Shown: positions 6,881-16,611 of the stretch, piece by piece
Position numbering within the stretch: the stretch's first letter is position 1
Layout of the letters: each line of letters starts with the position of its first letter
Origin: Halorussus halophilus
GTDB taxonomy: Archaea; Halobacteriota; Halobacteria; Halobacteriales; Haladaptataceae
DNA length: 64,000 nucleotides
Direction of reading: 5' to 3'
Assembly: GCF_008831545.1 (NCBI RefSeq)
Contig: NZ_CP044523.1
Span: 3,348,001-3,412,000 of the forward strand
The notes under the pieces: generated by a model
The model's input: only the letters and a program-made list of their open reading frames with translations
What the model was told of the DNA's origin: nothing
Database searches by the model: none
Translations under genes and position numbers: made by a program

Positions 6881-9114
6881 AAGTCGAGGAACTCACGGGC
6901 CTCCCCGAGGGCGTCGTGGACCACTTCCACGAGCAAGGAATCGAGGAGTTGTACCCGCCGCAAGCCGAGGCCGTCGAAGCGGGCGTCACAGAGGGCGACA
7001 GCGTCGTCGCCAGCGTCCCCACGGCCAGCGGGAAGACGTTCGTCGCGGAACTCGCCATGCTTTCCAGTATCGCCCGTGGCGGGAAAGCACTCTACATCGT
7101 CCCCCTGCGGGCACTCGCCAGCGAGAAGAAGGCCGAGTTCGAGGAATTCGAGCAGTACGGCGTCTCCGTCGGCGTCTCGACCGGCAACTACGACAGCGAC
7201 GGCGACTGGCTCGCCCAGAAGGACATTATCGTCGCCACCAGCGAGAAGGTGGACTCGCTCGTCAGAAACGGCGCGCAGTGGGTTGACGATCTCTCCTGTG
7301 TCGTCGCCGACGAAGTTCACCTCGTGGACGACTCTCATCGCGGTCCGACGCTCGAAGTCACGCTCGCCAAACTCCGGAAACTCAACGAAAATCTCCAAAC
7401 CGTCGCGCTCTCGGCGACGGTCGGCAACGCCGAAGTGATGGCCGAATGGCTCGATGCTACCTTAGTCGATTCGGACTGGCGGCCCATCGACCTCCGAGCG
7501 GGCGTCCTCTACGGACAGGCGCTCCACTTCGACGACGGCAGCAAGACCCAGATTTCGCGTGGCAACGAGAAGGCGACGGCCGCACTGGTCGAAGACACCC
7601 TGAGCGACGACGGGTCGTCGCTCGTCTTCGTCAACTCCCGGAAGAACGCAGAGGCGGCGGCGCGGCGACTCGCGGACGTGACTCGTGACTACCTCACCGA
7701 CGAAGAGCGAACCAAACTCCGGGATATCGCGGCGGAAATCCGGGACGCCAGCGACACCCAGACCAGCGACGACCTCGCCGACGCAGTGGCGAAGGGCGCG
7801 GCGTTCCACCACGCCGGACTCGCCAGCGAACACCGGGCACTCGTCGAGGACGCCTTCCGCGACAGACTCGTGAAGGTCATCTCGGCCACGCCGACGCTCG
7901 CGGCAGGCGTAAACACTCCCTCCCGGCGAGTCATCGTCCGCGACTGGCGACGTTACGACGGCGACGTCGGAGGAATGCAACCGCTCGACGTGCTGGAGGT
8001 CCACCAGATGTTCGGCCGCGCTGGCCGACCCGGACTGGACCCCTACGGCGAGGCGGTCCTCATCGCGAATAACCACGACGAGATGGACGAACTGTTCGAC
8101 CGCTACGTCTGGGCGGACCCCGAAGCCGTCCAGTCGAAACTCGCCGCCGAACCTGCCCTACGAACGCACATCCTCGCTACCGTCGCCTCCGGGTTCGCCG
8201 ACAGCGAAGACGAACTGCTGTCGTTCCTCGAACGGACGCTGTACGCGACCCAGACCACCGAATCCGGCCGACTGGCCGCGGTCGCAGACAACGTCCTCGA
8301 ATATCTGGAACGCAACGAGTTCCTTGAACGAGAGGCCGACGGCGGCCTGCGCGCGACAGGTCTGGGCCACCGCGTCTCGCAACTTTACATCGACCCGATG
8401 AGCGCCGCCGAAATTATCGACGGCCTACGCGCCGCCGAGGACCGACCGACAGCGATGGGGCTGTTCCACCTCGTCGCGCGCACGCCGGACATGTACGAAC
8501 TCTATCTGCGGTCGGGCGACCGCGAGGAGTACACAGAACTCGCCTACGAGCGCGAGACGGAGTTCTTGGGGTCGATGCCCTCGGAGTTCGAGGACCACGC
8601 CTTCGAGGACTGGCTCTCCGCGCTCAAGACCGCCCGCCTGCTCGAAGACTGGGCCAGCGAACTGGACGAAGACGATATCACCGAACGCTACGGCGTCGGC
8701 CCCGGCGACATCCGTGGCAAGGTCGAGACAGCTGAATGGCTCCTCAACGCCGCCGAACGCCTCGCTGGCGAACTCGACTTGGAGTTCGGAGCGGCAATCC
8801 GCGAAGCAAAGAAACGCGTCGAGTACGGCGTCGAAGACGAACTGCTCGACCTCGCGGGCGTTCGGAACGTCGGTCGAAAGCGCGCTCGCCGCCTCTTCGC
8901 TGCTGGTATCGAATCCCGCGCAGACCTCCGAGAGGCCGACAAGTCGGTCGTCCTCGGAGCGCTCCGTGGTCGGCGCAAGACCACCGAGACGATTCTGGAG
9001 AACGTTGGGCGCAAGGACCCCGACCTCGACGGCGTCTCGGCGGACGCAGAGGCCGAAGCGACCGCGACCAGCAGTAGCAACGACGGCCAGCAGAGCCTCG
9101 GTGATTTCCAGTGA
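6877..9114 (+). CDS. hel308: ATP-dependent DNA helicase Hel308
   Basis: This 745-aa superfamily-2 3'-5' DNA helicase acts at stalled replication forks. Visible motifs are Q-motif region LYPPQAEAV, Walker [10 protein letters not shown] (46-54), DEVH box (145-148), SATVGN (motif III) and [10 protein letters not shown] (motif VI). After them come the winged-helix and ratchet regions and a C-terminal helix-hairpin-helix around [14 protein letters not shown] chose the GTG at 6877, which gives [10 protein letters not shown] as in relatives; a GTG three codons upstream is possible. The stop overlaps the GTG of cgi121, as in other haloarchaea. The end LGDFQ resembles PCNA-binding or RPA-binding tails of archaeal repair proteins. 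Confidence 0.93.
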   Translation: MKVEELTGLPEGVVDHFHEQGIEELYPPQAEAVEAGVTEGDSVVASVPTASGKTFVAELAMLSSIARGGKALYIVPLRALASEKKAEFEEFEQYGVSVGVSTGNYDSDGDWLAQKDIIVATSEKVDSLVRNGAQWVDDLSCVVADEVHLVDDSHRGPTLEVTLAKLRKLNENLQTVALSATVGNAEVMAEWLDATLVDSDWRPIDLRAGVLYGQALHFDDGSKTQISRGNEKATAALVEDTLSDDGSSLVFVNSRKNAEAAARRLADVTRDYLTDEERTKLRDIAAEIRDASDTQTSDDLADAVAKGAAFHHAGLASEHRALVEDAFRDRLVKVISATPTLAAGVNTPSRRVIVRDWRRYDGDVGGMQPLDVLEVHQMFGRAGRPGLDPYGEAVLIANNHDEMDELFDRYVWADPEAVQSKLAAEPALRTHILATVASGFADSEDELLSFLERTLYATQTTESGRLAAVADNVLEYLERNEFLEREADGGLRATGLGHRVSQLYIDPMSAAEIIDGLRAAEDRPTAMGLFHLVARTPDMYELYLRSGDREEYTELAYERETEFLGSMPSEFEDHAFEDWLSALKTARLLEDWASELDEDDITERYGVGPGDIRGKVETAEWLLNAAERLAGELDLEFGAAIREAKKRVEYGVEDELLDLAGVRNVGRKRARRLFAAGIESRADLREADKSVVLGALRGRRKTTETILENVGRKDPDLDGVSADAEAEATATSSSNDGQQSLGDFQ

Positions 9115-9626
9115 AAGTTGTCGAAGGCCACGCCGAAATCGAGGACCTCGATAGCTTCCTCGGGAACATCGAGGCAATCGGCGACGAGTACGACTGCGCG
9201 ATACAGGCGTTCGACGCGGACCTCGTAGTCGGGCGCGAACACCTCGAAACCGCCGCCCAACACGCCGACCGCGCCTTCGACCGCGGCGAGAACGTCGCCC
9301 GCGAGCGCGCCGTCGAAATTCTGCTGTACGCCGCCGGTCGCCGCCAAATCAATCGCGCGCTCCGGATGGGCGTCTCGGAAGGCGAGAATCGACTCGTCGT
9401 GGTCGTCCACGGAACTGGTGATGAAGACAACCAAGTGCGCGAGGGGGCGGCCGCAGACGCGGTGCGAGAGCTGGTCACGCCAGCGACGACGCTCGGAATC
9501 GACCACGCCGACCGCGAGGCAGTCAGGGAGTTCTTCGACGTTGGTGACGCCGAACTCGCCGCCACCGACGTGACGCTCGCTGACCTCGTCTGCGAGCGAG
9601 TCGCGCTGCTCGAAGTCGAAAAGTAG
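9111..9626 (+). CDS. KEOPS complex subunit Cgi121
   Basis: This 171-aa protein belongs to the Cgi121/TPRKB family. It is the tRNA-binding outer subunit of KEOPS, which makes the t6A base at position 37 of ANN-decoding tRNAs with Kae1, Bud32 and Pcc1. The family core is visible in [25 protein letters not shown] (about residues 63-90), where helices contact Bud32. The GTG start overlaps the hel308 stop by 4 nt. This pairing of a fork helicase with a tRNA-modification subunit is conserved in haloarchaea; Kae1-Bud32 are not in this window. Confidence 0.88.
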   Translation: MKVVEGHAEIEDLDSFLGNIEAIGDEYDCAIQAFDADLVVGREHLETAAQHADRAFDRGENVARERAVEILLYAAGRRQINRALRMGVSEGENRLVVVVHGTGDEDNQVREGAAADAVRELVTPATTLGIDHADREAVREFFDVGDAELAATDVTLADLVCERVALLEVEK

Positions 9627-9681
9627 TCGCCCTGAATTGTAGGCCACCACGGTTACGTGGTTCATCGTTGCAGGATTGCGC

Positions 9682-10026
9682 ATGAGTGACGACCCCGACC
9701 CGGAGCGTGAACAGCGGAGCGCACGCGAACGTCAGCACGAACGAGCCGAAATTACCGAGGACTTGCTCGGTGAGGCCGGAGCGATGCTCGGCGAACACAA
9801 GTACCCGGCGACCAGCGAAGAACTCGCCGCGGAGTACGGCGACCAGCGACTCGACCTGCCGAACGAGACGGAGACGTTGGGGAGCGTCTTCGACCGCCTC
9901 GTGGACGAGCGATTCGAGTCAGCCGAGGAGGCACGAGAGGCTGTCTACGGTGAGATTACTGGTGAGGCCGCTGGCGAGGAGGAATACAACGACCAGCGGG
10001 AGTTGGACGAGTTAGACGAGACCTGA
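9682..10026 (+). CDS. Small acidic haloarchaeal protein (DUF5789-like)
   Basis: This 114-aa, very acidic protein has the segment ITEDLLGEAGAMLGEHKYP followed by SEELAAEYG, which resembles the haloarchaeal DUF5789 family. No catalytic or metal-binding motif is seen. I chose ATG 9682 over the TTG six bases upstream. It lies 55 nt after cgi121 on the same strand, without a clear own promoter, so it may be co-transcribed. Function is unknown. Confidence 0.65.
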   Translation: MSDDPDPEREQRSARERQHERAEITEDLLGEAGAMLGEHKYPATSEELAAEYGDQRLDLPNETETLGSVFDRLVDERFESAEEAREAVYGEITGEAAGEEEYNDQRELDELDET

Positions 10027-10112
10027 TTGCCTCGAAACTCTCCTCGCTAGACCGCAGTTTCGAATCGACCGCCGTCCCGTTTCGTGACTGCTATCTATCC
10101 CGAAAATAGCCC

Positions 10113-10135
10113 TTTTCCAATCGAAACGAAGGGGT
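10113..10135 (+). promoter_or_regulatory. ORB-like element near tRNA-Gln
   Basis: TTTTCCAATCGAAACGAAGG followed by GGT shares the 13-base core GAAACGAAGGGGT with origin box 2. It sits in the spacer between the DUF5789-like gene and the tRNA gene. The outer half of the dyad (CCAAT instead of CCACC) is weaker. Confidence 0.5.
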
Positions 10136-10174
10136 ACACAGGGGAACCGCTCACGATCAACGAGAGACGAAGAA

Positions 10175-10247
10175 TAGTTCCACCAGGATTCGAACCTGGG
10201 TCGTTGCCCCCAGAAGGCAACAGGATTGGCCACTACCCCATGGAACT
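10175..10247 (-). tRNA. tRNA-Gln (anticodon CTG)
   Basis: The minus strand folds as a 73-nt tRNA. The acceptor stem is AGTTCCA paired with TGGAACT, with discriminator A. The D-loop contains GGGGTAGTGG. The anticodon stem TTGCC/GGCAA closes the loop TTCTGGG, giving anticodon CTG at positions 34-36 (reads CAG, Gln). The T-arm is CCAGG-TTCGAAT-CCTGG. CCA is not encoded and there is no intron. An A/T-rich TTACAAACC about 30 nt upstream (near 10265-10275) may be its TATA box. Confidence 0.95.
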
Positions 10248-10433
10248 TCGCATAGTCTGGTACACTCTGGGGGTTTGTAAGCATTGCGTGTTGAATCGGT
10301 CGTGGTACTGTCCGACAGTCGAATCTCTCCGAGTCGGACTGCACTGGCAGTCTTACATCGACATCGACCGGTCCAAACAGTCAACCACGACTGATTTTCC
10401 GTTGCTGTATAGCTATCACTTCGCTAAGAGAAC

Positions 10434-10492
10434 TGTTTCACGAAGTTTATCGGTCTGCTAACTCTGTTTCATCGGTCGGTTCTCGTGAAACA
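10434..10492. promoter_or_regulatory. 10-bp perfect inverted repeat upstream of arylsulfotransferase gene
   Basis: TGTTTCACGA (10434-10443) and TCGTGAAACA (10483-10492) are perfect reverse complements separated by 39 bp. They lie 45-100 bp before the ATG at 10537, with another TGTTTCATCGG between them. The rest of the 10248-10536 spacer shows no gene. It could be a paired operator. Confidence 0.55.
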
Positions 10493-10536
10493 CATCTATG
10501 TGTTAATGAGAAAATCCTTTGTAGAATAATACCAGG

Positions 10537-12018
10537 ATGGTTAGCGATAGCGGCGATTCGAGAAGAAACAAGCTCGCGAGTTCGGTACGAAAGCACGCGC
10601 CCTCACGTCGAACACTCCGCGTTCTCATGGTCGTGGTCATGCTCGGCCTCATGGTCCCCATCGGGAGTGCCTACATGCAGAGCGGCGACAAGTGGACCGA
10701 ATCGCGGATGGAGAACCGTTCGGTCGAACCCACCAACAGCGGGATAACCGTCGTCACGACCGACGCGTACGGTGGCGGCCAAATCGCGGCGTACGATTCC
10801 AACGGCGACACGATATACTACAACAACACGTACGAGTACTACCACGATGTGGACCCGAGCGACGAGGGGAAAACGACCGTCTTCTACGTCGCAACGAAAG
10901 AAGTGTCGAAAGAAGAGTGCCACTCGGAAGTGAAATGCCGCATCAGCGTGGCCGAGCGGCTCAATCTTACGACCGGTGAAGTGACTCGCCTCTGGTCGGA
11001 CACTCGACCGAAGCGCGGTTCGAGCGCGATTCACGACATCGACTACGTCGGCGACGGCAAGATTCTCGTCGCGGAAATCGGCTACCCCGACGGCGTCACG
11101 CTCTACAATACGACGACCGGCGACATCGAGTGGAAGTGGCGCGCAGAGCAGGACTACAAACTTTCGAGCGGCGGCAAGTATCCGGGCGACTGGACACACA
11201 TCAACGACGTCGAACTGCTCGACGACGGCCGCATCATGATCAGCGTCCGAAACCAAGACCAAGTCGCGTTCGTCAAACCTGGTGAAGGCGTGCTGGACAA
11301 CCAGACGCTTGGCGAAGACGACAACCACGATATTCTCTTCGAAGCGCACAACCCCGACTACATCAACGAGTCGAACGGCGGCCCGTCGGTTCTCGTCGCC
11401 GACAGTGAGAACAATCGGGTCATCGAGTACCAGAAGAAAGGAAGCGAGTGGAAACAGTCCTGGGTCTGGCGAGACGCGAAGATGCAGTGGCCCCGCGACG
11501 CCGACCGCCTCCCGAACGGCAACACGCTCATCACCGACACGAACAGTGACCGCGTCCTCGAAGTCAACGAGAAAGGCAAAATCGTCTGGTCGATGAAGTT
11601 CCCCGGCCCGTACGAAGCAGAGCGTCTGGGTACCGGTGACGAGAGTACGGGCGGGAAGAGCGCGGCCGCGCTCGGATTGTCGTCGCGTAACTTCGGTAGC
11701 GGAACCGCCGCCGAGTCGGCCGAAGCCGACTACTCGCTCGCAGAGACCCTCGTCTACGGGTTCCTCGACTTGCTTCCGACGCAGGCACTGCACGCACTGC
11801 TGTACGTGTTCCCGGCGTGGGTCGGCCCGCTGAGCGCCATCGCTATCCTCGGCATGGCGGGTCTCTTGCTGTTCTGGCTGCTCCTCGAACTCCGCTGGAG
11901 CAAGTACACGCTCTCGTTCGCGAAACCGGTGCGACTCGGCACGCACGACGCGTCCAGTGGGCCGACAGCGTCGAACACGATGGACAGCACACTGAGCGGG
12001 GAGTCGGACGACGACTGA
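10537..12018 (+). CDS. Membrane-anchored arylsulfotransferase-like beta-propeller protein
   Basis: This 493-aa protein has an N-terminal signal or anchor helix (about 28-46), then an outside beta-propeller domain (about 70-375). Blades carry repeated motifs such as HINDVELLDDGRIMISVRN, SVLVADSENNRVIEYQ and DADRLPNGNTLITDTNSDRV. These fit the arylsulfate sulfotransferase (ASST) propeller family. Two further membrane helices follow near 405-460. Bacterial ASST moves sulfate between phenols using an active-site His; I cannot confirm that residue here, so enzyme activity is unsure. Many N-x-S/T sites suit surface N-glycosylation. It stands alone behind a promoter region with an inverted repeat. 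Confidence 0.75.
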   Translation: MVSDSGDSRRNKLASSVRKHAPSRRTLRVLMVVVMLGLMVPIGSAYMQSGDKWTESRMENRSVEPTNSGITVVTTDAYGGGQIAAYDSNGDTIYYNNTYEYYHDVDPSDEGKTTVFYVATKEVSKEECHSEVKCRISVAERLNLTTGEVTRLWSDTRPKRGSSAIHDIDYVGDGKILVAEIGYPDGVTLYNTTTGDIEWKWRAEQDYKLSSGGKYPGDWTHINDVELLDDGRIMISVRNQDQVAFVKPGEGVLDNQTLGEDDNHDILFEAHNPDYINESNGGPSVLVADSENNRVIEYQKKGSEWKQSWVWRDAKMQWPRDADRLPNGNTLITDTNSDRVLEVNEKGKIVWSMKFPGPYEAERLGTGDESTGGKSAAALGLSSRNFGSGTAAESAEADYSLAETLVYGFLDLLPTQALHALLYVFPAWVGPLSAIAILGMAGLLLFWLLLELRWSKYTLSFAKPVRLGTHDASSGPTASNTMDSTLSGESDDD

Positions 12019-12121
12019 ACGCGATTCACGTTTTCCGCTCGTCTCTTCGTCCACTCCTCGATATCTGCTCGACCATGCCTAAATCAACACCTACTTGCCG
12101 GTGAACTACGCACGTTCGTGT

Positions 12122-12754
12122 ATGTACGTCGGACGCTTCGTCGTCGTCGGTCCCGAAGTCGCGGCCTACCGCGTCTCCTCGCGGTCGTTCCCGAACCGAA
12201 AGATAATCGAGCGCGACGGTGCCCTGACCGTCGGGCCGACTGAAGACGCTCCGGAGACGGACAACCCCTACATCTCGTACAACTGCGCGCGTCGGGTCGA
12301 ACGCGACTCGACCGAACGCGCTCGCGATGGTCAACCGCGAGCGGACGCCGCTGTCGTCGGCAACGGGTCGCACGTAGACCCCATCACCGAGAAACTGCAA
12401 CTAGGCTACCCCGCGCGTGACGCGCTCGCAGAGAGTCTGCTCGCACTCGACTACGAGAAGGACGACTACGACACGCCCCGGATTGCGGGCGTGGTCGGTA
12501 GCGAGGAGAACGGCGGCGCCTACGTCGGCACTGTCCGCAAAGACGCCTTGCTCGTCCGCGAAGTCACCGAACCGACGCTCGTGGCGACCTACGAGAAAGA
12601 CGCGCCGGAGCCGTTCGACTTCGCTGCCGAAACCGCTTCCGTCGCCGCGACCGCGGCGTACGACCTCGACTTCGAACACGCAGTCTGTGCCGCGGGCGTC
12701 GCTCGAACCGACGACGGCTTCGAGTTCGCCGTCGAGAACGGCGACGGAAACTAA
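12122..12754 (+). CDS. purO: IMP cyclohydrolase, archaeal PurO type
   Basis: This 210-aa enzyme closes the second ring of purines, making IMP from FAICAR, the last step of de novo purine synthesis. It belongs to the archaea-specific PurO family, unrelated to bacterial PurH. The family start [10 protein letters not shown] and later motifs [15 protein letters not shown] and NGSHVDPI are visible. ATG 12122 is chosen because it gives the family N-terminus; the TTG upstream adds nine unlikely residues. Length is typical. A metallophosphoesterase gene follows 24 nt later on the same strand, perhaps in one transcript. Confidence 0.93.
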   Translation: MYVGRFVVVGPEVAAYRVSSRSFPNRKIIERDGALTVGPTEDAPETDNPYISYNCARRVERDSTERARDGQPRADAAVVGNGSHVDPITEKLQLGYPARDALAESLLALDYEKDDYDTPRIAGVVGSEENGGAYVGTVRKDALLVREVTEPTLVATYEKDAPEPFDFAAETASVAATAAYDLDFEHAVCAAGVARTDDGFEFAVENGDGN

Positions 12755-12778
12755 GGCCTGGGCGTCCTATCACCCGGC

Positions 12779-13438
12779 ATGAAAGTCGGGGTCCTCTCGG
12801 ACGTTCACTCGAACAGGGTCGCACTCGACGCAGTGTTGGCCGACATGCCGGACGTGGACGCGCTGGTCTGTGCGGGCGACGTGGTCGGCTACAACCCGTG
12901 GCCCGGCGACTGTATCGATACGCTTCGCGAGCGCGAGATTCCGACAGTGATGGGCAACCACGACCGAGCGGTCGCCAGCGACTCTGGATTCCGGTTCAAC
13001 GACATGGCGGCCGCGGGGGTCGAACACGCCAAGCAGCGACTCTCCGAGAGTCAACTCGCGTGGCTCGAATCCCTACCGACGACCCGTCGGGAGTTCGGCG
13101 ACCGCGTCTACGTGGTCCACGGTCACCCCAACGACCCGGACCACTACACCCGGCCCGAGGAGTTCTCGCCGGACCTGCTCGGCGACGAGGACGTGCTGAT
13201 TATGGGTCACACGCACATCCAACATCACGAAGTGTACGACGAGGGAATCGTGATGAACCCCGGTAGTGTTGGCCAACCACGTGATAGAAACCCCGAGGCC
13301 GCCTACGCCGTGCTGGACTTGGACGACCTGTCTGTGGAGGAACAGCGAGTGAGCTACGACGTCGAGGACGTCCAGCGAGCAGTCGAGGACGCTGGGCTCC
13401 CGGAACAGATCGGGAGACGTCTCTCTGCTGGTCGGTGA
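12779..13438 (+). CDS. Calcineurin-like metallophosphoesterase
   Basis: This 219-aa soluble enzyme has the metallophosphoesterase motif set: SDVHSN (about 7-12), GDVVGYNP (38-45), GNHD (60-63), VHGHP (about 113) and GHTHIQ (about 141). These residues bind two metal ions, often Mn2+. The size and the YNPWP segment match the YfcE/DR1281-like group of cytosolic phosphodiesterases. The natural substrate is unknown. It lies 24 nt after purO. Confidence 0.9.
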   Translation: MKVGVLSDVHSNRVALDAVLADMPDVDALVCAGDVVGYNPWPGDCIDTLREREIPTVMGNHDRAVASDSGFRFNDMAAAGVEHAKQRLSESQLAWLESLPTTRREFGDRVYVVHGHPNDPDHYTRPEEFSPDLLGDEDVLIMGHTHIQHHEVYDEGIVMNPGSVGQPRDRNPEAAYAVLDLDDLSVEEQRVSYDVEDVQRAVEDAGLPEQIGRRLSAGR

Positions 13439-13503
13439 AGAGTGTCTCGGTGCTCTCTACAGCCACGAAAACCCGTTAATACGACTGCAGAGCCAGTTTC
13501 TGT

Positions 13504-14322
13504 ATGGCGAACCAGGTATCGAGAGCGTCGATTCCCGCGCCCGTCGGGCAGGCGATGCTGAACGCGGGCGAGTACGAACTCTACGCGGCACTCTCTGCGA
13601 CGAGCCGACAGATTGCGGTGCCCGCCGGACCCGAGTTCGAACTGACGGTTCTCCGCGACAGTTGGCTCTCTCAGGTCGCCGACGACACCGGTTTCTACGA
13701 ACCGCTGACGACCGCCACGCTACTGGACGAACTCGGCCCAAGTTCGACGTTCCTCGACGTTGGCGCAGGACAGGGCTACTTCTCCTTCCTCGCAACCCAC
13801 GTAACAGACGCGAGCGACGTTCACGCCTTCGACCCGCACCCGGTTCGAAGCAAAGTGTTCGAGCGTAACGACGCGGACCTCACGGACAGTCGAGTGAACT
13901 TCCACCCAACGTGGGTCGGCGAGGACACGAGTGACGACCCACCGGACGACCACACGACCAACGTGCAGTCGCTCGAAAAATACCCGAAAGCGACGACCGA
14001 CCAGACGACGTTGGACCGCTACTGCGTCGAACGGAACGTGTCTCCGTCGCTGGTCAAAATCGACGTGGAGGGTGGCGAGTCGTCTGTTCTTCGGGGACTG
14101 TCGAGCGTCCTCGAACGCGACGCACCGGCGCTCCTCGTGGAACTCCATCCGGGCGAACTTCGGGACCGCTTCGACACCGACCCATGGAGTCTGGTCGAGC
14201 GACTGGAGGCATTCGGGTACGACGTTCGTTACACCAACGACTACAACGACCCGGTCGCCGAGTGGTGCGAGGACCCACCCGAGAAGTTACGCTGGACTTC
14301 GATGCTGTACTGTACCATCTGA
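13504..14322 (+). CDS. FkbM family SAM-dependent methyltransferase
   Basis: This 272-aa protein has a Rossmann-type methyltransferase domain of the FkbM family. Motif I is FLDVGAGQGYFSFLA (about 78-92), the acidic SAM-ribose ligand is in VHAFDPHP (about 105) and the family motif SLVKIDVEGGE is near 180. FkbM enzymes O-methylate sugars and other secondary metabolites; the substrate here is unknown. A TATA-like GTTAATACG about 26 nt before the ATG suggests its own leaderless mRNA. It converges with mdh. Confidence 0.88.
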   Translation: MANQVSRASIPAPVGQAMLNAGEYELYAALSATSRQIAVPAGPEFELTVLRDSWLSQVADDTGFYEPLTTATLLDELGPSSTFLDVGAGQGYFSFLATHVTDASDVHAFDPHPVRSKVFERNDADLTDSRVNFHPTWVGEDTSDDPPDDHTTNVQSLEKYPKATTDQTTLDRYCVERNVSPSLVKIDVEGGESSVLRGLSSVLERDAPALLVELHPGELRDRFDTDPWSLVERLEAFGYDVRYTNDYNDPVAEWCEDPPEKLRWTSMLYCTI

Positions 14323-14367
14323 AAAACGCGAGGAACCGCAAGAGTCCGTAAAAGCCGCAGAATCGGT

Positions 14368-15282
14368 CTATTCTATCTTCTCGTACTGCTCGGAGAGCTT
14401 GTCGGAGGCCTCGCCGAGCTGTTCGCGCTCGAACTCGGTGAGGTCCCACTCGACGACCTCTTCGACGCCGTTGGAACCGAGCTTGATCGGGACGCCGAGC
14501 GCAACGTCGTCGTGGCCGTACTCGCCGTCGAGTTTGACCGACCCGGGCAGCACTTCGCCCGTGTCGCGGACGATGGCTTCGACCATGTGGCCGACGCCCG
14601 TCGCCGGACCCCACTGAGTCGCGCCCTTCTTCTCGATGACGTTCATCGCGCTCGTCTTGAGTTCGTCCAGAATCTCGGTCTTCTCGTCGTCGCTGAACTC
14701 GGGGTCCTTGCCGTTGACTCGGACCTTCGAGAACACGGGCACCTGTGCGTCGCCGTGTTCGCCGAGAATCGTCGCTTCGACGTTCTGGACCGGCTCGTCG
14801 AATCGCTGGCTCAGGACGTAGCGGAACCGCGCGGAGTCCAGACGGCCGCCGAAGCCGACGACCTTCTCGCGCGCTCGGTCGCCCGTCTCGTAGAGGTGGC
14901 GGTTGAGCAGGTCCACCGGGTTCGACGTGGTGACGGTCACGAAGTCGTCGTTGTACTCCGCGATGGAGGAGCCGATGTCCTCCATGATGGGCGCGTTGTC
15001 GCCCGCGAGGTCGATGCGGGTCTGGCCAGGCTGGCGCGGAATGCCCGCCGTGATGACGACGACGTCCGAACCCTCGGTAGCGGAGTAGTCGCCCTGTCGG
15101 ACGACAGTGTTCGCGTCGTACGCCGCCCCGTGGTTCACGTCTGCGGCCTGTCCGATGGTGTCGTCTTCCTTGTCCGGAATGTCTACGAGTACCAACTCGT
15201 CCGCGATGTCCCGAAGCGCGATGTTGTACGCCGCCGCGGCCCCGACGGTGCCTGCCGCGCCGACCACGCTGATTTTCGTCAT
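14368..15282 (-). CDS. mdh: Malate dehydrogenase
   Basis: This 304-aa NAD-dependent enzyme interconverts malate and oxaloacetate in the TCA cycle. It is the lactate-dehydrogenase-like type known from haloarchaea. The dinucleotide site [15 protein letters not shown] (8-22), NAD-selecting acid in VLVDIP, substrate arginines in the loop region [10 protein letters not shown], and catalytic [12 protein letters not shown] (near 175-186, with the proton-relay His) are visible. Length matches the family. The divergent gene at 15453 shares its upstream region; CATTTAACG about 30 nt before the start is the likely TATA box. Confidence 0.95.
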   Translation of the reverse strand: MTKISVVGAAGTVGAAAAYNIALRDIADELVLVDIPDKEDDTIGQAADVNHGAAYDANTVVRQGDYSATEGSDVVVITAGIPRQPGQTRIDLAGDNAPIMEDIGSSIAEYNDDFVTVTTSNPVDLLNRHLYETGDRAREKVVGFGGRLDSARFRYVLSQRFDEPVQNVEATILGEHGDAQVPVFSKVRVNGKDPEFSDDEKTEILDELKTSAMNVIEKKGATQWGPATGVGHMVEAIVRDTGEVLPGSVKLDGEYGHDDVALGVPIKLGSNGVEEVVEWDLTEFEREQLGEASDKLSEQYEKIE

Positions 15283-15452
15283 ACCACGTAAATCACCGCC
15301 CGCAACACCGTTAAATGCTCCGGAACGGCCGAAAAACGGCCTCTTGAAACGGCAGACGACGTGCGAAACTTCGACAGTTGCCGAACAAACGCCGGAGAGA
15401 CGACGCGCTGGGTCGAGTAGCTTTTTTCCGCTCTGCGTGCCTTCTTGGTGGT

Positions 15453-16193
15453 ATGAGCGACGAGTTCGACAAAGAGGCCGAGCGAGAGAAACTTCGAGAG
15501 AAGTACGAGGCCGACCAGAAGGACCGCGAATCTACCCAGCGGATGAGCGAACTCCTCCTGCAAGGCGCGACGATGACGGGCAAACACTGCAACAACTGCG
15601 GCGACCCCATCTTCCGCTACGACGGCCAAGAGTTCTGTCCATCCTGCCAGAACGCCGCACAAGAAGCCGCCCAAGCCGAAACGACAGAGACGACACCGAC
15701 GGCAGAATCTGCCGAAGCGAGTGGCGGTACCGAAACCACCCGACCAGCCGAAACTGACGACGCCTCCCAAGTAACGCCAAAACAGGACCCGGAGACGAGA
15801 GCAGCGGCGGAACCTGCCACCGGGGGCGACTCTGGCGACGGCGAACCCCGCGTCGAAATCAACGACGTTCGTGTCGCTGGTCAGCACTCCCACGACACTC
15901 ACCGCCGACCGCCGTCACAGCAGGACGACCAGTCTCACGGTGGCCGAGAGTCTGGGAAGAACCGAGAATCCGTCGGAGAGCGCGGTCGCGGCCGCCGAAC
16001 TGCTCGCAGTCGTTCGCACGGAGCGACCACCGACGGCGACCTCGCCGACGCACGTGACTCGCTCGTCCGCAAACTGACCGACCTCGCCCGGCAGGCCGAG
16101 CAGACCGACGACGTCTCCCGCTCGCGCGAACTGCTCGCGGCGACCCGCGAAGCCGCAGAGGCGCTGGACGCCCTCGACCGGGCGAACCGTTAA
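15453..16193 (+). CDS. Sjogren-scleroderma autoantigen p27-type zinc protein
   Basis: This 246-aa protein has an N-terminal domain of the autoantigen p27 (SSSCA1) family. That domain includes helical [16 protein letters not shown] and a zinc ribbon CNNCGDP...FCPSCQ with two CxxC pairs (about residues 47-70). A long Thr/Glu/Asp-rich disordered linker and a helical C-terminal segment (about 190-246, rich in Arg and Ala) follow. The function in archaea is not established. The start is set at ATG 15453, which gives the family N-terminus [11 protein letters not shown]; upstream frame is not conserved-looking. It lies 26 nt before a stress-protein gene. Confidence 0.85.
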   Translation: MSDEFDKEAEREKLREKYEADQKDRESTQRMSELLLQGATMTGKHCNNCGDPIFRYDGQEFCPSCQNAAQEAAQAETTETTPTAESAEASGGTETTRPAETDDASQVTPKQDPETRAAAEPATGGDSGDGEPRVEINDVRVAGQHSHDTHRRPPSQQDDQSHGGRESGKNRESVGERGRGRRTARSRSHGATTDGDLADARDSLVRKLTDLARQAEQTDDVSRSRELLAATREAAEALDALDRANR

Positions 16194-16218
16194 ACTCTCT
16201 TCGCTCGTCGTCTGTGGT

Positions 16219-16611
16219 ATGCAGATTCTCGTCCCCATCGACGGTTCGGACTGTAGCTTCCGCGCGCTCGAATTCGCCACCGAGTTCGCCCGCCGGTATG
16301 AGGCGTCGCTCCACGTCGTTCACATCACCGACGCCGAAACCGACGCCACGGACGACATCGCAGACCGCGCCCGCGAACTACTCGCGGAGGCTGGTATCGA
16401 AGACCAACCGGAGGTCTCGACCGACGTAGAACTCACGTTTCGGCCCGCAAACAGGGTCGGCGAAGGGATTCTGGAACTCGTCGAGGAACGCGGCTACGAC
16501 CACGTCGTCATGGGACACCACGGTTCCGGCGCTGTCGAGCGAGCGATTCTCGGCAGTGCCGCACACACCGTCATCGAAGAAGAGGCGGTTCCAGTGACTA
16601 TTGTTCCGTAG
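16219..16611 (+). CDS. Universal stress protein (UspA family)
   Basis: This 130-aa protein has the single-domain UspA fold. The start MQILVPIDGSDCSFRAL and the nucleotide-binding motif GHHGSGAVERAILGSAAHTV (about 98-117, G-x2-G-x9-G-S/T type) suggest ATP binding. It ends in the usual PVTIVP strand. USP proteins respond to stress, but the target is unknown. Its stop overlaps by 14 nt the end of the convergent repeat protein gene. Confidence 0.92.
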   Translation: MQILVPIDGSDCSFRALEFATEFARRYEASLHVVHITDAETDATDDIADRARELLAEAGIEDQPEVSTDVELTFRPANRVGEGILELVEERGYDHVVMGHHGSGAVERAILGSAAHTVIEEEAVPVTIVP

